From Dyella terrae (GTDB lineage Bacteria; Pseudomonadota; Gammaproteobacteria; Xanthomonadales; Rhodanobacteraceae), in assembly GCF_022394535.1 (NCBI RefSeq), contig NZ_CP089414.1, positions 3,782,001-3,846,000 on the forward strand: 64,000 bases of DNA, written 5' to 3'. The notes beneath the pieces were generated by a model. It worked only from the letters and a program-made list of their open reading frames with translations. It did not search any database and was not told the DNA's origin. Below are positions 19,324 to 27,122 of the stretch, piece by piece (the first letter of the stretch is position 1; each line of letters opens with the position of its first letter). Both the position numbers and the translations under genes were made by a program.

Positions 19324-19374
19324 GGCAAGGGATGGCGGGGCTTCCACACGGCGCGAAAGCCCCGCCTGCAGGTC

Positions 19375-19659
19375 TTATGCCTGCTTGACCGCAGCCTGAG
19401 CCGCGTCGCAATCGGACTGGCTCTTCTGCATGGTGAAGCCCTGGCCCTTGCACGCGTTCTGGCCCTTGCAGGCATTGGTGGCTTGCTTGCAGGCGCCGTG
19501 GCCCTTGCAGGACGACGAGTTCACGCACTTCACGCTGGCGGTGTCAGCAGCATTGCTGCCTGCGGTCTTCTCGGCTGCGGAGGCGGACATCGTGGAGGCG
19601 GCGAACAGGCCGGCAACCATCATCGCCATGGCGGCACCGTTGAGCTTGTTGGTCTTCAT
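19375..19659 (-). CDS. bufA: BufA: cysteine-rich bufferin precursor (copper metallophore RiPP)
   Basis: This 94-residue precursor has a Sec signal peptide (about residues 1-29, cleavage near SASA|AEK). The mature part has six cysteines (45, 51, 57, 64, 70, 84). The first five are spaced 5, 5, 6 and 5 residues apart in CKG-type repeats (CKGHGAC, ACKGQNACKGQGF). This matches the BufA2-type periplasmic bufferins, known from other bacteria as MNIO-modified copper buffers. The neighbours bufB and bufC are the cognate enzyme and partner. Assignment to BufA2 rather than BufA1 rests on recalled motif patterns, not on a search. ATG and a GGAG-type RBS are adjacent. Confidence 0.88.
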   Translation of the reverse strand: MKTNKLNGAAMAMMVAGLFAASTMSASAAEKTAGSNAADTASVKCVNSSSCKGHGACKQATNACKGQNACKGQGFTMQKSQSDCDAAQAAVKQA

Positions 19660-19937
19660 GGAAAACTCCTGTCAGGTGGTGATGGCCGCCACGTGGCGGC
19701 ACAGGTAACGAACGTCGGGACAGACACGGGGGTGCGGCCGGTATCGACGTGTCCATTCTCGGCAGGCAAAGGCAGCACGGCTGTCCCCGTGCGTCCCCGA
19801 TTTGTGCCCGATCGTCCGGCGATGCCGCACCTCGCTACAGACCGGACGGCGGGCAAGAAAGGGTGGACGAACAGACATGGCGGCGGGAGGACGGGGCTTA
19901 CATCATCCCTGCACCTTTCCTCCACGGACATGCCGTC
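19660..19937. promoter_or_regulatory. Divergent promoter region of the bufferin locus
   Basis: This 278-bp gap separates the leftward bufABC genes from the rightward DoxX-thioredoxin-CcdA genes, so it must hold both promoters. A direct repeat GTCCCC occurs at 19783-19788 and 19793-19798, separated by GTGC. Metal-responsive extracytoplasmic sigma factors control similar loci elsewhere, but I could not define a -35/-10 pair here with confidence. Confidence 0.4.
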
Positions 19938-20444
19938 ATGCGTCAGTTCATTGCCGACAAGGCATCGCGATTGCTCGAACAACTCCATCGTGTCGAGTGG
20001 GTCGGGCCGCTGGTGGTACGCCTAGTGTTTGGCTATTTCTGGCTGGAGACCGGCATCGCCAAGGTGCATAACCTCGACGGCTTTACCCAGCGCTTTGTCG
20101 GTTGGGGCGTTCCATTTCCCGCATTCAGCGCAGGGTTGTCGGCATGGACGGAACTGGTCGGCGGCCTGCTGATCATGCTCGGCCTGTTCACGCGGCTGGT
20201 GTGCATTCCCATGCTGATCAACATGGCGGTGGCGGTGACTCTGGTCGTGTCGGCCAACCTCATGAGTTTCGACGACTACGTGGAAGCTGACGAGATCGTC
20301 TACAGCCTGATCTTCTTCTGGCTACTCATCAGCGGCCCGGGTAAGGCCAGCCTCGACACATGGGTGGCGCGGGTGCTGGGCATCCGCACGGCGTCGGGAA
20401 ACGCCTCGATACCTCGCCTCTCCCTGTACACCGCAGCCGATTGA
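19938..20444 (+). CDS. DoxX-family membrane protein of the bufferin locus
   Basis: This 168-residue protein has four predicted transmembrane helices (WVGPLVVRLVFGYFWLETG, then WTELVGGLLIMLGLFTRL, MLINMAVAVTLVVS and the helix around SLIFFWLLISGPG), the DoxX layout. The ATG at 19938 precedes the first conserved segment. DoxX proteins accompany DUF2282/DUF692/DUF2063 genes in bufferin and gold-induced gene clusters (the gigT/bufD position), so a link to metallophore maturation or redox is likely. Here it lies on the opposite strand to bufABC and is followed 26 bp later by the thioredoxin gene. Confidence 0.85.
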   Translation: MRQFIADKASRLLEQLHRVEWVGPLVVRLVFGYFWLETGIAKVHNLDGFTQRFVGWGVPFPAFSAGLSAWTELVGGLLIMLGLFTRLVCIPMLINMAVAVTLVVSANLMSFDDYVEADEIVYSLIFFWLLISGPGKASLDTWVARVLGIRTASGNASIPRLSLYTAAD

Positions 20445-20470
20445 TCGTCTTACGCAGGAGTCGCCTTGTC

Positions 20471-20857
20471 ATGAAAACAAACACACTACGTTTGAGCTTT
20501 GCTGCACTTGGGTGGTTGCTGGTGGGTTCTGCCGCCGCTGCAGAAGTGCCGTTCAATCAGGCGCAATATGCGCAGGCCGTGGCCACCGGCAAGCCGGTGG
20601 TCGTCTATCTGCATGCCGACTGGTGCCCCACCTGCCGTGCGCAGCAGCCCATCGTCGACCGCCTCTCGAAAGAGGCAAGCCTGAAGGACGTGACCATCTT
20701 CGTCGCTGACTTCGACAAGGAAACGGCGCTGGAGAAATCCCTCAAGGTGTCGCAGCAGTCCACCTTTGTGGTGTTCAAGCAGGGTCGCGAAGTGGCCCGC
20801 TCAACCGGACAAACCTCGGAAACCGCCATTCGCGCCGTGCTGGAGCAAGCCCTCTGA
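20471..20857 (+). CDS. Periplasmic thioredoxin-like protein (CPTC active site)
   Basis: This 128-residue protein has a signal peptide (about residues 1-24, ending AAA) and a thioredoxin fold with active-site WCPTC (Cys52, Cys55). The cis-proline loop normally found late in the fold is not obvious: SLKVSQQSTFVVFKQG replaces the usual PT before the strand. An RBS (CAGGAG) lies at 20455-20460. The stop overlaps the CcdA start (TGATG-type), so the two are translated together. It resembles the DsbD gamma/DsbDE-like pair and probably carries electrons from the membrane reductase to periplasmic thiols, perhaps the bufferin or its metal. Confidence 0.85.
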   Translation: MKTNTLRLSFAALGWLLVGSAAAAEVPFNQAQYAQAVATGKPVVVYLHADWCPTCRAQQPIVDRLSKEASLKDVTIFVADFDKETALEKSLKVSQQSTFVVFKQGREVARSTGQTSETAIRAVLEQAL

Positions 20858-21585
20858 TGGACTTCGGTGTCGGCACCTATGCGCTGGGTTTCCTCGCTGG
20901 CATGGCTACGTTGCTCTCGCCGTGCGTGTTGCCCATTCTTCCCATCCTGATAGCGTCGGCGTTGTCGCGGCACTGGTGGGGCGGGGCCATGCTCGCGCTG
21001 GGGTTGGCGCTGTCGTTCGCATTCACGGGCACGTTCATTGCCACGGTGGGCGCCTCCATCGGGCTCGATGCCGGCACCCTGCGCATCGTCGCTGCATCAC
21101 TGATGCTGTTGTTCGGCGCGGTGATGTTGTTGCCGCCATTGCAGCGCGCTTTCGCGCGTTTCACGGCGCAGTTGGGCAACAAAGGTCAGCAGGCGCTGGG
21201 TTCGGTACGTGGCGAAGGTGGCTTCAGTCAGTTCCTGATCGGCCTGTTGCTGGGACTGGTCTGGAGCCCTTGCGTGGGGCCGACGCTAGGCGCCGCAACC
21301 ACGCTGGCGGCGCAAGGCCGGAATCTGACGCAGATCGCCCTGCTGATGCTCGTGTTCGGCCTGGGCGCAGGGCTGCCGTTATTGGTGCTGAGCACCGTGT
21401 CTGGTGCGGCCGTGACGCGCATGCGCGGTGCGTTGATGTCGATCGGCGGTGTGGCCAAGTCGATGCTGGGGGCGTGTTTCGTGCTGATCGGTCTGATGGT
21501 GCTTACCGGCCTGGATCGTCGCTTTGAAGCCTTGGTGCTCTCCATCAGCCCGGACTGGCTGACACGGTTGACGACGTCGCTGTAA
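20857..21585 (+). CDS. CcdA/DsbD-type transmembrane thiol-disulfide reductase
   Basis: This 242-residue membrane protein has six predicted helices. The two catalytic cysteines sit in the pseudo-symmetric motifs SPCVLPILP (Cys23) and SPCVGPTLG (Cys139), as in CcdA and the beta domain of DsbD. It moves reducing equivalents from cytoplasmic thioredoxin across the membrane. The ATG overlaps the TGA of the periplasmic thioredoxin gene (20855-20859), which fits a two-subunit DsbD split between a soluble and a membrane part. The location beside bufABC and DoxX suggests it serves bufferin maturation or copper handling. Confidence 0.9.
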   Translation: MDFGVGTYALGFLAGMATLLSPCVLPILPILIASALSRHWWGGAMLALGLALSFAFTGTFIATVGASIGLDAGTLRIVAASLMLLFGAVMLLPPLQRAFARFTAQLGNKGQQALGSVRGEGGFSQFLIGLLLGLVWSPCVGPTLGAATTLAAQGRNLTQIALLMLVFGLGAGLPLLVLSTVSGAAVTRMRGALMSIGGVAKSMLGACFVLIGLMVLTGLDRRFEALVLSISPDWLTRLTTSL

Positions 21586-21613
21586 GAGCCTCTGGGTAGA
21601 GCCAGCTTCGTGC

Positions 21614-22276
21614 TTATTTGATCGAGCTGAGTAGCGCGGAAAGCCCAAGCCACAACAATTGCATGCCGATGCAGAACGTGACGAGCGCAAACAAGCGCAT
21701 CACGATCTTGGTGCCCGCCGTGCCTAACCAGCGCTCCAGCGATCCGGCAAAACGCATGCACACATAGATGCTGGCGCTGAGCACCATGAGTGCCGCGACT
21801 ACGCCCAGGAAATGTCCCGATGCAAGGCCTGTGCTAGGCGAACTGGTGCCCAGTGCAATCGCCACCGAAATGGAGCCGGGACCCACCATCAGCGGTAGCG
21901 TCAACGGATAGAACGCCTTGGCGTCCAGCGATGCGCCCGGGCTTGGCTTCTTGATGTCCTGCGTTTTTTCGTTGCTGTCGTCCTCGTCGGGCTTCTGCAA
22001 CAGGTTCCAACCCGCCACCGCGATGATCAAGCCGCCGGCGACCCGCAGCACCGGAATGGAGATGCCGAAGAAGGTCAGCACGTAGGCGCCCATCAGCAGC
22101 GACACGAGCAGGATGGCGAAGCTGTTGACGGTGATGCGCCACGCCAGGTCCGTGCGCTCTGCGGGCGTGCTGTGGGGAATCATGCTCAGCACGATAAAGG
22201 CCGAGCCGATGGGATTGATGATGGGGAACAGGCCCGTGATGAGCAGCAGGGCGGTCTGGATGAAGTCCTTCAGCAT
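21614..22276 (-). CDS. MarC-family integral membrane protein
   Basis: This 220-residue protein of the UPF0056/MarC family has six predicted helices and the hallmark FPIINPIGSAFIVLSM in helix 1 and YPLTLPLMVGPGSISVAIAL in the middle. The cytoplasmic loop is unusually long and charged (KPDEDDSNEKTQDIKKPSPG). The ATG at 22276 is chosen because the upstream extension lacks family similarity. The family's function is unknown: the old link of MarC to multiple antibiotic resistance was not confirmed. It converges with the CcdA gene with a 28-bp gap. Confidence 0.88.
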   Translation of the reverse strand: MLKDFIQTALLLITGLFPIINPIGSAFIVLSMIPHSTPAERTDLAWRITVNSFAILLVSLLMGAYVLTFFGISIPVLRVAGGLIIAVAGWNLLQKPDEDDSNEKTQDIKKPSPGASLDAKAFYPLTLPLMVGPGSISVAIALGTSSPSTGLASGHFLGVVAALMVLSASIYVCMRFAGSLERWLGTAGTKIVMRLFALVTFCIGMQLLWLGLSALLSSIK

Positions 22277-22407
22277 GGTTCGCTGCTCCCGGGTATCTGG
22301 CGGCGATGGATGGGTGGTGCGCGTACATCGCAGCACGGACGGCTTGCCCGGGCAAGGTTATACCGGGCGGCAGCAACGTAGCACGGAGTGTGCGAGGTGA
22401 CGCTGGT

Positions 22408-23259
22408 TCAAACGGCCGTCGGGGCGTCATCCTCCACCGCGAAATGGTGAAGGATGCCACCAAGGCTGCGTAGGTCCTGGCTATTGTGGCGCGCCACGCG
22501 ATGCAGCGGCCCTGCCGAGCCGCCACGCAGGAAGCCCAGCCAGGCGGCCGGCGCTTCGGAACCGGGCAGGTCGTCTTCCCGCACCACCTGTAACAGTTGC
22601 CGTTCGGCGGTGGCGAGGCGGCAGTTTTCCCAGGCAGCACGCCAGCGCCGCCGTACCGGGTGCAACAGATCGATATGCGCCAGGCCCTCCAGCGGGCAGG
22701 CGCGCTGAAGCAACCGAAAACGTGTCTTGAGCAGCGGCGTGTCGTACGACTTGCCGTTGTAACTGACTAGTACCGCATCCGGGTGCAGCCACGATGCGAA
22801 GCAGTCGAGCATGGCCGCTTCGCCGGCCAGCGTGGTGATCAGTAGCTGACGTTCGCGAAAAGCGCCTTCGTGCCAGTCGCCCACGCCGATCATGAAAGCA
22901 CGCGTGCCCGTGCCGCCGGCCAGGCCGGTGGTTTCGGTGTCGAACAGGAACAGGCGTTCGGGTGCAATCACGTCATCGACTCGGGCGAAGTCGGCATGGA
23001 ACGTGGGTGGCGTCGGCGGCCATGCACTACGCGTCTCGCATAGCTGCAGGCCGGGTGCAATCGTTTCGCCCGGCAGCGAGGCTGGATCTGTGACCACGTT
23101 GCGTCGTGGTTTGCCTTGCGCGCGCTGGCGGATGCCGAGCAACTGGCGGATGTTGTCGGGCAGCGCGGGTCGCGGCTGTGTGGGTACTGGTGTGGGCGCG
23201 GGTGGCGTTACACCTGCCTGACGGCGCAGCCCGCGCAGTTTGTCGGCCAGCGCGCTCAT
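22408..23259 (-). CDS. YprB/MrfB-like DEDDh exonuclease
   Basis: This 283-residue protein has an RNase H-like exonuclease domain starting near residue 101 with the catalytic motif LFLFDTETTGLAGG (DTET at 107-110), followed by SYNGKSYDTPLLKTR and a C-terminal HNSQDLRSL. Bacillus MrfB is a metal-dependent exonuclease that works with helicase MrfA in a repair path for mitomycin C adducts. Its ATG overlaps the helicase stop by 4 bp (ATGA), so the pair is translationally coupled here too. The N-terminal 100 residues are Pro/Ala-rich and poorly conserved. The frame stays open upstream, but that part overlaps the helicase. Confidence 0.85.
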   Translation of the reverse strand: MSALADKLRGLRRQAGVTPPAPTPVPTQPRPALPDNIRQLLGIRQRAQGKPRRNVVTDPASLPGETIAPGLQLCETRSAWPPTPPTFHADFARVDDVIAPERLFLFDTETTGLAGGTGTRAFMIGVGDWHEGAFRERQLLITTLAGEAAMLDCFASWLHPDAVLVSYNGKSYDTPLLKTRFRLLQRACPLEGLAHIDLLHPVRRRWRAAWENCRLATAERQLLQVVREDDLPGSEAPAAWLGFLRGGSAGPLHRVARHNSQDLRSLGGILHHFAVEDDAPTAV

Positions 23260-25676
23260 AGCGCGACGATCAGGTCGAGCACGCGCGTGGCTAGCGATTT
23301 CAACGAGCGTTCGTTCTGCTCGTCCACGGCCAGCACCGGTCCGACGCAGGCGGGGCAGCCTGCGCGGCAGTCGCAGCGATGCACCAGCTCGCGCGCGAGG
23401 CGTACGAGGTCTTCGCGTCGCTCGAACAGCGGTGCGCTCAGGCCGACGCCGCCGGGGAAGGCATCGTAGAGATAGAGCGTGGGGATGAAGGGCCCCAACG
23501 TCGACGGCTCGCTTTCGCCAAAGCCGGAGCGGATCTGCGCACGGCCATTCGCATCGGGCGTGGCGAACCAGGCGCCGTCGCCACTGCCCACGGCCTTCTG
23601 CAGGTCGCGTGCCTCGGCCATCACCGCGACCGTCGCCACAATATGCAGCGCGTGCGCCGCTGCGAGGAAACCGTCCAGCGCCTCCTGCCGGTGGTCGAAC
23701 GCCTGTTCCAGCGCACGTTGCGGCAACTGCCACCACACGGCGGTGGTGTGCAATTCCAGATCGGGAAGATTCACCGGGCCGTAGCCGATGTTCTCGTGCG
23801 TGTAGTAACGGATCTTCTTGTAGCCCGCCACACGACGCGCGACGTGCACCTCGCCATGGTGCGCGCTGCCTGCGCCCGCCGGCGAGCCGTCGAAGGCTTC
23901 CAGTACCTTGAGCTTGGTGTAGTCGATGGCGTCGGTGTAGTAGTCGACGTGGGTGCGCGTGACGAAAGCCTTGCGGCCGCTCCAATCAAGCCGATCCACC
24001 TGATACGGCACGGACTGGATCATGTGGATGGCACCCTCATACAGCGTCAGCGAGGCCGCGCTGAAATCCACCTCCGCCACGATGGTCTGGCGACCGTTGG
24101 TACGATCCACCACGACGAAGTTGCCGTCCGCCACCGAGCGCAGCGACACGGCGTTAGCGGGGTAGCTGTCGGCGATCCACTCGAAGCGTTCGCCTTCCTG
24201 ATGCAGCACGCCTTCTTCCGTGAGCACGTGTAGCCATGGCGTAGCGTCCTGCGGGCCAAACAGTTCACCGTCCTTGAAGGGCAGCTCAAAGGCGGCGCAG
24301 CGGATATGGTCCAGCAGGATCAGCGGCTGGTCGGCCGCGATGCGCGCATGTTCCGGCGTCGCACCCTGAAAGAATTCCGGGTGGCGCACCAGGTACTGGT
24401 CCAGCGGATCGCTGCTGGCGACCAGCACGCCCAGCGATGCCTGCTGGCGGCGGCCCGCGCGGCCAAAGCGCTGCCAGGTAGCCGCCACGCTGCCGGGATA
24501 GCCGTTGAGCACCACCACGTCGAGTGCGCCGATATCCACGCCCAGTTCCAAAGCGGATGTGCTGACGATGCCGTCCACCTGTCCCGCGCGCATCTCACGT
24601 TCCGCCGCGCGCCGCTCGGTCGGCAGGTAGCCGCCGCGATACGCGCGGATGCGCGGCGGCTTGCGTGGATCGTTGTCGAATACGTCTTTCAGGTACTTGG
24701 TGAGCACTTCCACCATCAGGCGCGACTGCGCGAATACCAGGGTTTTCAGCCCTGCGCGGATCGCCGTGCGCGCGATGCGGTTGGACTGTGAGCGCGCCGA
24801 TGCGCGTAGCCCCAAGTCCGGGTTCACCACCGGCGGATTCCACAGCAGCACGTGTTTTTCGCCCACCGGCGCGCCACTTTCGGTAATCGCGGTGACCGGC
24901 TGTTCGATCAGCGCGCTCGCGTGTTCCGCAGGATTGCCAATGGTGGCCGAGCACAGGATGAACTGCGGCGACACGCCATAGAACGCACAAACGCGCTGCA
25001 AGCGGCGTAGCACATTGGCCACGTGCGAACCGAACACGCCGCGATAGGTGTGTACCTCGTCGATCACCACATAACGCAGGTTTTCGAAGAACTGCGCCCA
25101 CTTGGTGTGGTGCGGCAGGATGGCCTGATGCAGCATGTCCGGATTGCTCACCACGATATCGCCGTGCAGGCGGATCGCCTGCCGCGCATCGCCGGGCGTG
25201 TCGCCGTCAAAGGTGAACGCCTTCACGCCCAGCTCGCCGGCCTGATTGAGTTCCAGCAGCTCCGCCACCTGATCCTGCGCCAACGCCTTGGTCGGAAACA
25301 GAAACAATGCCTTGGCGCGCTGACGTATCGCCGCGCTGATCACCGGCAGGGTGTAGCACAGCGATTTGCCCGAGGCCGTAGGCGTGGCAATCACCACGTG
25401 CTCGCCGGCAGCGGCGGCATCCCAGGCCTGCGCCTGGTGTGCGTAAAGCTGGCCGATGCCACGCGAACGCAGCGCTTCCGCCAAGGCCGGGGGCATATCA
25501 CCGGGCAGGGCAGCGAATTGCCCTTCGCGCCCCGGCAACACGAACGAGCCGGTGATGCGGTCGCCATAACGCTTCACCAGCCGCCGCGCCAGTTGATCAC
25601 CGCCCGATACAGGCGCCGCCAGCGCGCCATCACCGCGCATCGCGCGTTGGGCCAAGGGGTTAGGCAAGGCGTTCAT
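23256..25676 (-). CDS. DEAD/DEAH-box helicase with C-terminal DUF1998 (MrfA/YprA-like)
   Basis: This 806-residue superfamily 2 helicase has a Q-type motif YAHQAQAWDAA, Walker A TPTASGKS (100-105 region), Walker B-type IDEVH and a second RecA domain with QSRLMVEVLTKY, STSALELGVDIGALD and QRFGRAGRRQQ. The C-terminal DUF1998 part carries the zinc cluster CDCRAGCPAC near the end, the feature that marks MrfA. It couples to the exonuclease gene by a 4-bp overlap. The start at 25676 gives MNALPNPLAQRA; an upstream 35-residue extension is not supported. It is probably a DNA lesion-repair helicase. Confidence 0.9.
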   Translation of the reverse strand: MNALPNPLAQRAMRGDGALAAPVSGGDQLARRLVKRYGDRITGSFVLPGREGQFAALPGDMPPALAEALRSRGIGQLYAHQAQAWDAAAAGEHVVIATPTASGKSLCYTLPVISAAIRQRAKALFLFPTKALAQDQVAELLELNQAGELGVKAFTFDGDTPGDARQAIRLHGDIVVSNPDMLHQAILPHHTKWAQFFENLRYVVIDEVHTYRGVFGSHVANVLRRLQRVCAFYGVSPQFILCSATIGNPAEHASALIEQPVTAITESGAPVGEKHVLLWNPPVVNPDLGLRASARSQSNRIARTAIRAGLKTLVFAQSRLMVEVLTKYLKDVFDNDPRKPPRIRAYRGGYLPTERRAAEREMRAGQVDGIVSTSALELGVDIGALDVVVLNGYPGSVAATWQRFGRAGRRQQASLGVLVASSDPLDQYLVRHPEFFQGATPEHARIAADQPLILLDHIRCAAFELPFKDGELFGPQDATPWLHVLTEEGVLHQEGERFEWIADSYPANAVSLRSVADGNFVVVDRTNGRQTIVAEVDFSAASLTLYEGAIHMIQSVPYQVDRLDWSGRKAFVTRTHVDYYTDAIDYTKLKVLEAFDGSPAGAGSAHHGEVHVARRVAGYKKIRYYTHENIGYGPVNLPDLELHTTAVWWQLPQRALEQAFDHRQEALDGFLAAAHALHIVATVAVMAEARDLQKAVGSGDGAWFATPDANGRAQIRSGFGESEPSTLGPFIPTLYLYDAFPGGVGLSAPLFERREDLVRLARELVHRCDCRAGCPACVGPVLAVDEQNERSLKSLATRVLDLIVAL

Positions 25677-25794
25677 CGGTGCGCTCCGTCCGGGGACGGC
25701 ATTGCACCTGTGGCGCGTCTCAATCCTTGAGACTTCAGGGATCGAGCGTCTCCCGTTGGGCTCTTCGGTACCAGCCGGCAACGGTGAGGCAACC

Positions 25795-26115
25795 CTATCC
25801 GATAAGCATCGCCACGAAGACAGTCAGGAAGGTAGCGCCGATCGCTCCGCAAATACCGGTGGTCGCCACTACGAATACCTTATGGTGACCCCATCGGTGA
25901 TACGCGGAGCGGGCGAGCAGCATCAGCGCGATATAGCAGAGCGGCATCTGCAGAAGTTGTGCGTAACCGGACTGACCCTCGAAATCGGAGACGCCTTCGA
26001 TATGTTTGGTAAGAACGAAGGACGCTACAGCGGATAACGGTATGCCGCTGATGAAACAGCAAATGGTGTACGCGGTTTTCCACGGGTTCTTCTTCGTACT
26101 GGGTTCATCGGTCAT
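25795..26115 (-). CDS. Small predicted membrane protein
   Basis: This 106-residue protein has three hydrophobic segments (TAYTICCFISGIPLSAVASFVL, LLQMPLCYIALMLLA and VFVVATTGICGAIGATFLTVF) and a short charged N-terminus (DEPSTKKNPWK). No family is recognised. It lies 120 bp from the helicase start and about 340 bp from the response-regulator start, alone on the minus strand. The composition is normal for the window. Confidence 0.55.
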   Translation of the reverse strand: MTDEPSTKKNPWKTAYTICCFISGIPLSAVASFVLTKHIEGVSDFEGQSGYAQLLQMPLCYIALMLLARSAYHRWGHHKVFVVATTGICGAIGATFLTVFVAMLIG

Positions 26116-26383
26116 GGTGTTTCGGTGTCTCTATGAGCGCCTCGCGGGCGGGTAGGCCGGCCCCATGCGCAGGGTACCGGTGGGCGCGTTGGTTTGTCCG
26201 GCTGGTGCATAGACCTGGTTGGCTGTGCCCTGGATCATACCCATGGCGGCCGGGAGCAGCAGCCAGACGAACAGCCAACCTGTGGAGGCTATGGGACAGG
26301 CCTCAAACGCGCCTTGAGTGGCTATGCTCCATGCGTGGGGCGGGGCTCACTGGGGCACTGGCGAAGGCTCGCACCCGGAGGCA

Positions 26384-26400
26384 CTTAAGTGTTTTCTAAG
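26384..26400 (+). promoter_or_regulatory. PmrA-like direct repeat before the response regulator gene
   Basis: CTTAAG (26384-26389), five bases, then TCTAAG (26395-26400). This fits the PmrA/BasR-type YTTAAK-N5-YTTAAK box, with one mismatch in the second half. It lies 56 bp before the GTG start of the regulator, and similar repeats stand before the pump operon (28547-28563) and arnT (34135-34151). The surrounding 342-bp gap (26116-26456) holds no supported gene and is the promoter region. Confidence 0.6.
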
Positions 26401-26456
26401 CTCGGTGCCGGATAATCCCAGCGTATCCGCCGTAGGGTGGAAGGAGTGTCGGGCGA

Positions 26457-27122
26457 GTGCATATTCTTCTGGTCGAAGACGACGCGCAGCTGGGATCGGC
26501 GATCCAGCGCGCACTGGAACGGCTGAGCTACACGGTGTCGTGGCTGCGCGATGGCCGTTCGGCGCTGGTTGCCATGCGTGATCGCACTGCCGATCTGGTG
26601 CTGCTGGATCTGGGGCTGCCTGGGCGTGATGGCATCGAGGTGCTGGTGGAGGCGCGACGCGCCCACGTGGAAACGCCGGTACTGGTGATGACGGCGCGTG
26701 ACGACCTGTCCGCCCGCGTGGATGGGCTCGACGCGGGTGCGGACGATTACCTGACCAAGCCGTTTCACGTCGAAGAACTCGCGGCGCGCATCCGCTCGCT
26801 GACGCGGCGCATGCGTGGCCTGTCGGTCAACCGCATCGACGTGGGTGCGCTGAGCCTGGATGTGGGCACGTCGGAAGTGAGTTTTCGTGGCGACGTGGTG
26901 GAGCTCACGCGCCGCGAGTTTGCGCTGCTGCAGGCCTTGATGGAAAACGCCGGCAAGCTGGTGCGCCGCGAAAGCCTGGAGAACTCGCTCTACGGGCTGG
27001 ATCACGTGGTGGGCAACAATGCGTTGGAAGTGCTGGTGCATTCGCTGCGCCGCAAGCTGAGCTTCGAGACGATCCGCAACGTGCGGGGCTTTGGCTACAT
27101 GATTCCGCAGGACCCCAAGTGA
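26457..27122 (+). CDS. OmpR/PhoB-family response regulator (PmrA/QseB-like)
   Basis: This 221-residue regulator has an N-terminal receiver with acidic pocket EDD (7-9 region), phospho-acceptor Asp51 in LLDLGLPG, Lys in LTKPF, and a C-terminal winged helix (LTRREFALLQAL, NALEVLVHSLRRKL, VRGFGYMI). It starts with GTG (MHILLVEDD). The kinase gene overlaps it by 4 bp. The PmrA-like box in its own upstream region suggests autoregulation, and boxes before the pump and arnT genes suggest it controls them. The signal is not known, but lipid A modification and efflux point to cationic peptides or metal. Confidence 0.9.
   Translation: MHILLVEDDAQLGSAIQRALERLSYTVSWLRDGRSALVAMRDRTADLVLLDLGLPGRDGIEVLVEARRAHVETPVLVMTARDDLSARVDGLDAGADDYLTKPFHVEELAARIRSLTRRMRGLSVNRIDVGALSLDVGTSEVSFRGDVVELTRREFALLQALMENAGKLVRRESLENSLYGLDHVVGNNALEVLVHSLRRKLSFETIRNVRGFGYMIPQDPK

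Noticed and set aside
23260..23985. N-terminal extension of the YprB-like frame
   Set aside because: It lies over the helicase 3' end and reads as Arg-rich shadow; the ATG at 23259 overlaps the helicase stop and starts the real protein.
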